64,000 nucleotides of DNA from an uncultured Geobacteraceae bacterium (lineage in GTDB: Bacteria > Desulfobacterota > Desulfuromonadia > Geobacterales > Pseudopelobacteraceae), in the NCBI GenBank assembly GCA_903939115.1, contig CAJAFV010000062.1, positions 1 to 64,000 on the forward strand, given 5' to 3'. The first letter of the stretch is position 1; each line of letters opens with the position of its first letter. The translations under genes were made by a program, and so were the position numbers. Shown piece after piece: positions 62,482 through 64,000 of the stretch. A model generated the notes under the pieces. That model did no database searches and had not been told where the DNA came from. It saw only the letters and a program-made list of their open reading frames with translations.

Positions 62482-62961
62482 ATGGCAGAAAAGAAAAAGC
62501 TTTCCATCATCAGTATGAGTGGGGATTTTGACAAAGTTATTGCCGTGTTTACGCTGGCATCCGGGGCAGCGGCGGTTGGGTATGAAGTCAACATCTTCTT
62601 TACCTTCTGGGGTCTTAACAGCATCAAAAAAGTGACCGGTCACAGTTTTATCGGCAGCGGACTTATGGCCCGGTTTTTCAACTTCCTGCTTGGGGGGCGA
62701 AAGAGTCTGCCGCTCAGTCGCCTCAACTTTGGTGGTCTCAGCCCGATACTTATGACCGGCATGATGAAAGGGAAAAATGTCGCTACGCTGGAGGAGTTAT
62801 TTGATGCCTCCAAGGCGCTGAAAGTTAATTTTTATGCGTGTGAAATGGCGATGCACGTGCTGGGGTTGACCAGAGCAGATTTTATTCCGGAAGTTAAGGA
62901 TGTTCTTGGTGTTGCCTCCTTTCTTGAGCTTTCGGAAGGTGGGCAGACGCTGTTTATATGA
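62482..62961 (+). CDS. DsrE2-type (DsrE/DsrF/DrsH family) persulfide carrier
   Basis: A 159-residue protein with a hydrophobic first half (VIAVFTLASGAAAVGYEVNI), then FFTFWGLNSIKK and the conserved cysteine C120 in NFYACEMAMHVLGL. Such proteins move sulfane sulfur with TusA and rhodanese. The rhodanese (22217) and TusA (52880) of this island may be partners. AAAGGAG precedes the ATG. Confidence 0.88.
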   Translation: MAEKKKLSIISMSGDFDKVIAVFTLASGAAAVGYEVNIFFTFWGLNSIKKVTGHSFIGSGLMARFFNFLLGGRKSLPLSRLNFGGLSPILMTGMMKGKNVATLEELFDASKALKVNFYACEMAMHVLGLTRADFIPEVKDVLGVASFLELSEGGQTLFI

Positions 62962-63018
62962 GAAAATGGTGTAATCAAATCAGATTGAAGAGTTTCATGA
63001 AAAAGAAAGGAGAGCTCA

Positions 63019-63885
63019 GTGGCCCCACAGAATGCTCATAAAGCTACCGTATCAAGTATCCACCAGGAGCGGAGCGTAAATCGGGATAAACCTGAGGTCA
63101 GTGACCAGGTCTGGGCGCGACTTCGACAGGACGTGTATGAAACGGCAAAGTCAGAATCGATGCTGGCCGGGTACCTGCATGATACGGTACTTAAACATGC
63201 GACACTGGAGAGCTCAATCTCGTATTTCCTTGCCGGAAAACTTGCATCCGCCTACCTGACGACAACGTCGCTCCGTGATGTTTTTTATGATGCACTTACC
63301 TCTTCAGAAAATATTCGCGATGCGATACGCCGCGACCTCCAGGCTGTACTGGAGCGCGATCCGGCCGCTGGGAGTTTTGCGCTGCCGTATCTCAATTTCA
63401 AGGGTTTTCAAGCGCTGCAGTCGTATCGTGTCGCCCACTGGTTATGGGAGAGTGGTCGTCACCCGTTGGCACTCTATCTGCAAAGCCGCATTTCCGAAAC
63501 GTTTGCGGTCGATATCCACCCCGCAGCCCGCATCGGTAAAGGGATACTGATCGATCATGGCACCAGTGTTGTCATTGGTGAAACTGCCGTTGTCGGCGAT
63601 GACGTCTCCATGCTGCACGAGGTTACGCTGGGAGGTACCGGCAAGGAGTCAGGCGACCGGCACCCCAAAGTCGGCAATGGCGTTTTGATAGGGGCGGGGG
63701 CTAAAATTCTTGGTAACATCATAATAGGTGATGGCTCAAAAATCGCCGCCGGTAGTGTCGTTCTGAACGAGGTTCCGCCGCATTCCACTGTTGCCGGTAT
63801 TCCGGCCCGGGTGGTTGGAAAGCCAAAATCGGCTGAACCTGGCAAACAGATGGATCAATATGTTGAGTTTGATTACGCCATCTAA
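63019..63885 (+). CDS. cysE: Serine O-acetyltransferase
   Basis: A 288-residue enzyme that makes O-acetylserine for cysteine synthase. The start is GTG 63019 with AAAGGAGAG upstream. An alpha-helical N-terminal domain (VWARLRQDVYETAKSE) is followed by the left-handed beta-helix hexapeptide domain (IHPAARIGKGILIDHGTSVV, GGTGKESGDRHPKVGNGVLI). It ends DYAI; CysE C-termini ending in isoleucine bind CysK, so a cysteine synthase complex with one of the CysK copies is plausible. Confidence 0.94.
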   Translation: MAPQNAHKATVSSIHQERSVNRDKPEVSDQVWARLRQDVYETAKSESMLAGYLHDTVLKHATLESSISYFLAGKLASAYLTTTSLRDVFYDALTSSENIRDAIRRDLQAVLERDPAAGSFALPYLNFKGFQALQSYRVAHWLWESGRHPLALYLQSRISETFAVDIHPAARIGKGILIDHGTSVVIGETAVVGDDVSMLHEVTLGGTGKESGDRHPKVGNGVLIGAGAKILGNIIIGDGSKIAAGSVVLNEVPPHSTVAGIPARVVGKPKSAEPGKQMDQYVEFDYAI

Positions 63886-63909
63886 TTACCGTGAAATATG
63901 TATTTGTTG

Positions 63910-63938
63910 TTGACATAACATGTGTGGTTTGGTATGTG
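63910..63938 (+). promoter_or_regulatory. Promoter at the right edge
   Basis: TTGACA at 63910-63915, a 17-base spacer and TATGTG at 63933-63938. TTTGGTATGTGAACG resembles the -10 region of the E11 promoter (TTTGGTAGTGTGAACG). Downstream, ACCCAT (63977) and ATGGGT (63993) form a hairpin before the window ends in TT; it may be another leader, but without the GACCAG core. Confidence 0.5.
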
Positions 63939-64000
63939 AACGAACAAGAACTATGATCAACTGTTTAGGCAACTGTACCCATTTCTGTTCGGATGGGTTT

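Overview
The window is about 63 kb of a dense gene island devoted to capturing and using sulfur, from what looks like an anaerobic member of the Desulfuromonadia (Geobacter-like). This assignment is an inference from gene content and style: nitrogenase-like proteins, a reductive activator of corrinoid enzymes, a 2-oxoacid:ferredoxin oxidoreductase, NitT/TauT transporters, DUF1638/DUF1847/DUF2325 proteins and Geobacter-like intergenic repeats. I see no tRNA, rRNA, CRISPR array, phage gene or transposase. The only mobile element is the 5' end of a group II intron at the left edge.

Layout. 1-295: intron and a leader RNA on the minus strand. 295-4705 (minus): NifB, a NifD/NifK-like pair and DUF1638. 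4872-7265: two Rrf2 regulators flanking a FeMo-co-binding-domain protein and DUF1847. 7333-12593: cysteine synthase, DUF2292, an unusual NifH-like ATPase, a methyltransferase, O-acetylhomoserine sulfhydrylase, an outer-membrane protein and a ribbon-helix-helix protein. 12843-22031: module 1 (radical SAM, flavin-type split-barrel protein, ABC transporter) with an Ntn hydrolase, acyl-CoA ligase and 2-oxoacid oxidoreductase. 22217-29799: module 2 with rhodanese and GNAT, then a polar amino-acid importer. 30114-33903: another NitT/TauT importer. 34050-38423: cysteine synthase plus a corrinoid methyltransfer set. 38689-47731: NitT/TauT parts, MetNIQ and a second NifD/NifK-like pair. 47913-54068: two encapsulins, cysteine desulfurase, TusA and cysteine synthase. 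54865-62230: module 3 with a FadL-type porin, DUF2325 and an M20 peptidase. 62482-63885: DsrE2 and serine acetyltransferase.

How it may work together (inference). Aerobes release sulfur from sulfonates and related compounds with oxygen-dependent monooxygenases placed beside SsuABC/TauABC transporters. Here the same kind of transporter sits three times beside a radical SAM protein plus a split-barrel flavin-type protein, with nitrogenase-like reductases and corrinoid methyltransferases nearby. This would suit oxygen-independent cleavage of C-S bonds. The sulfide or persulfide produced would feed three cysteine synthases, MetY, CysE, TusA, DsrE2 and the encapsulated cysteine desulfurase.

Regulation. 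Eleven copies of one short leader RNA lie in front of the operons. Each is a CCAG/CTGG mini-hairpin followed directly by a terminator-type hairpin. I do not recognise it as a known riboswitch class. Most copies follow a TTGACA promoter, and several share an AT-rich box just upstream of it. Palindromes of the CTATA-n-TATAG type, probably Rrf2 operators, mark another set of promoters. The leader RNA, the thrice-repeated radical SAM module and the degenerate NifH are the most novel features.
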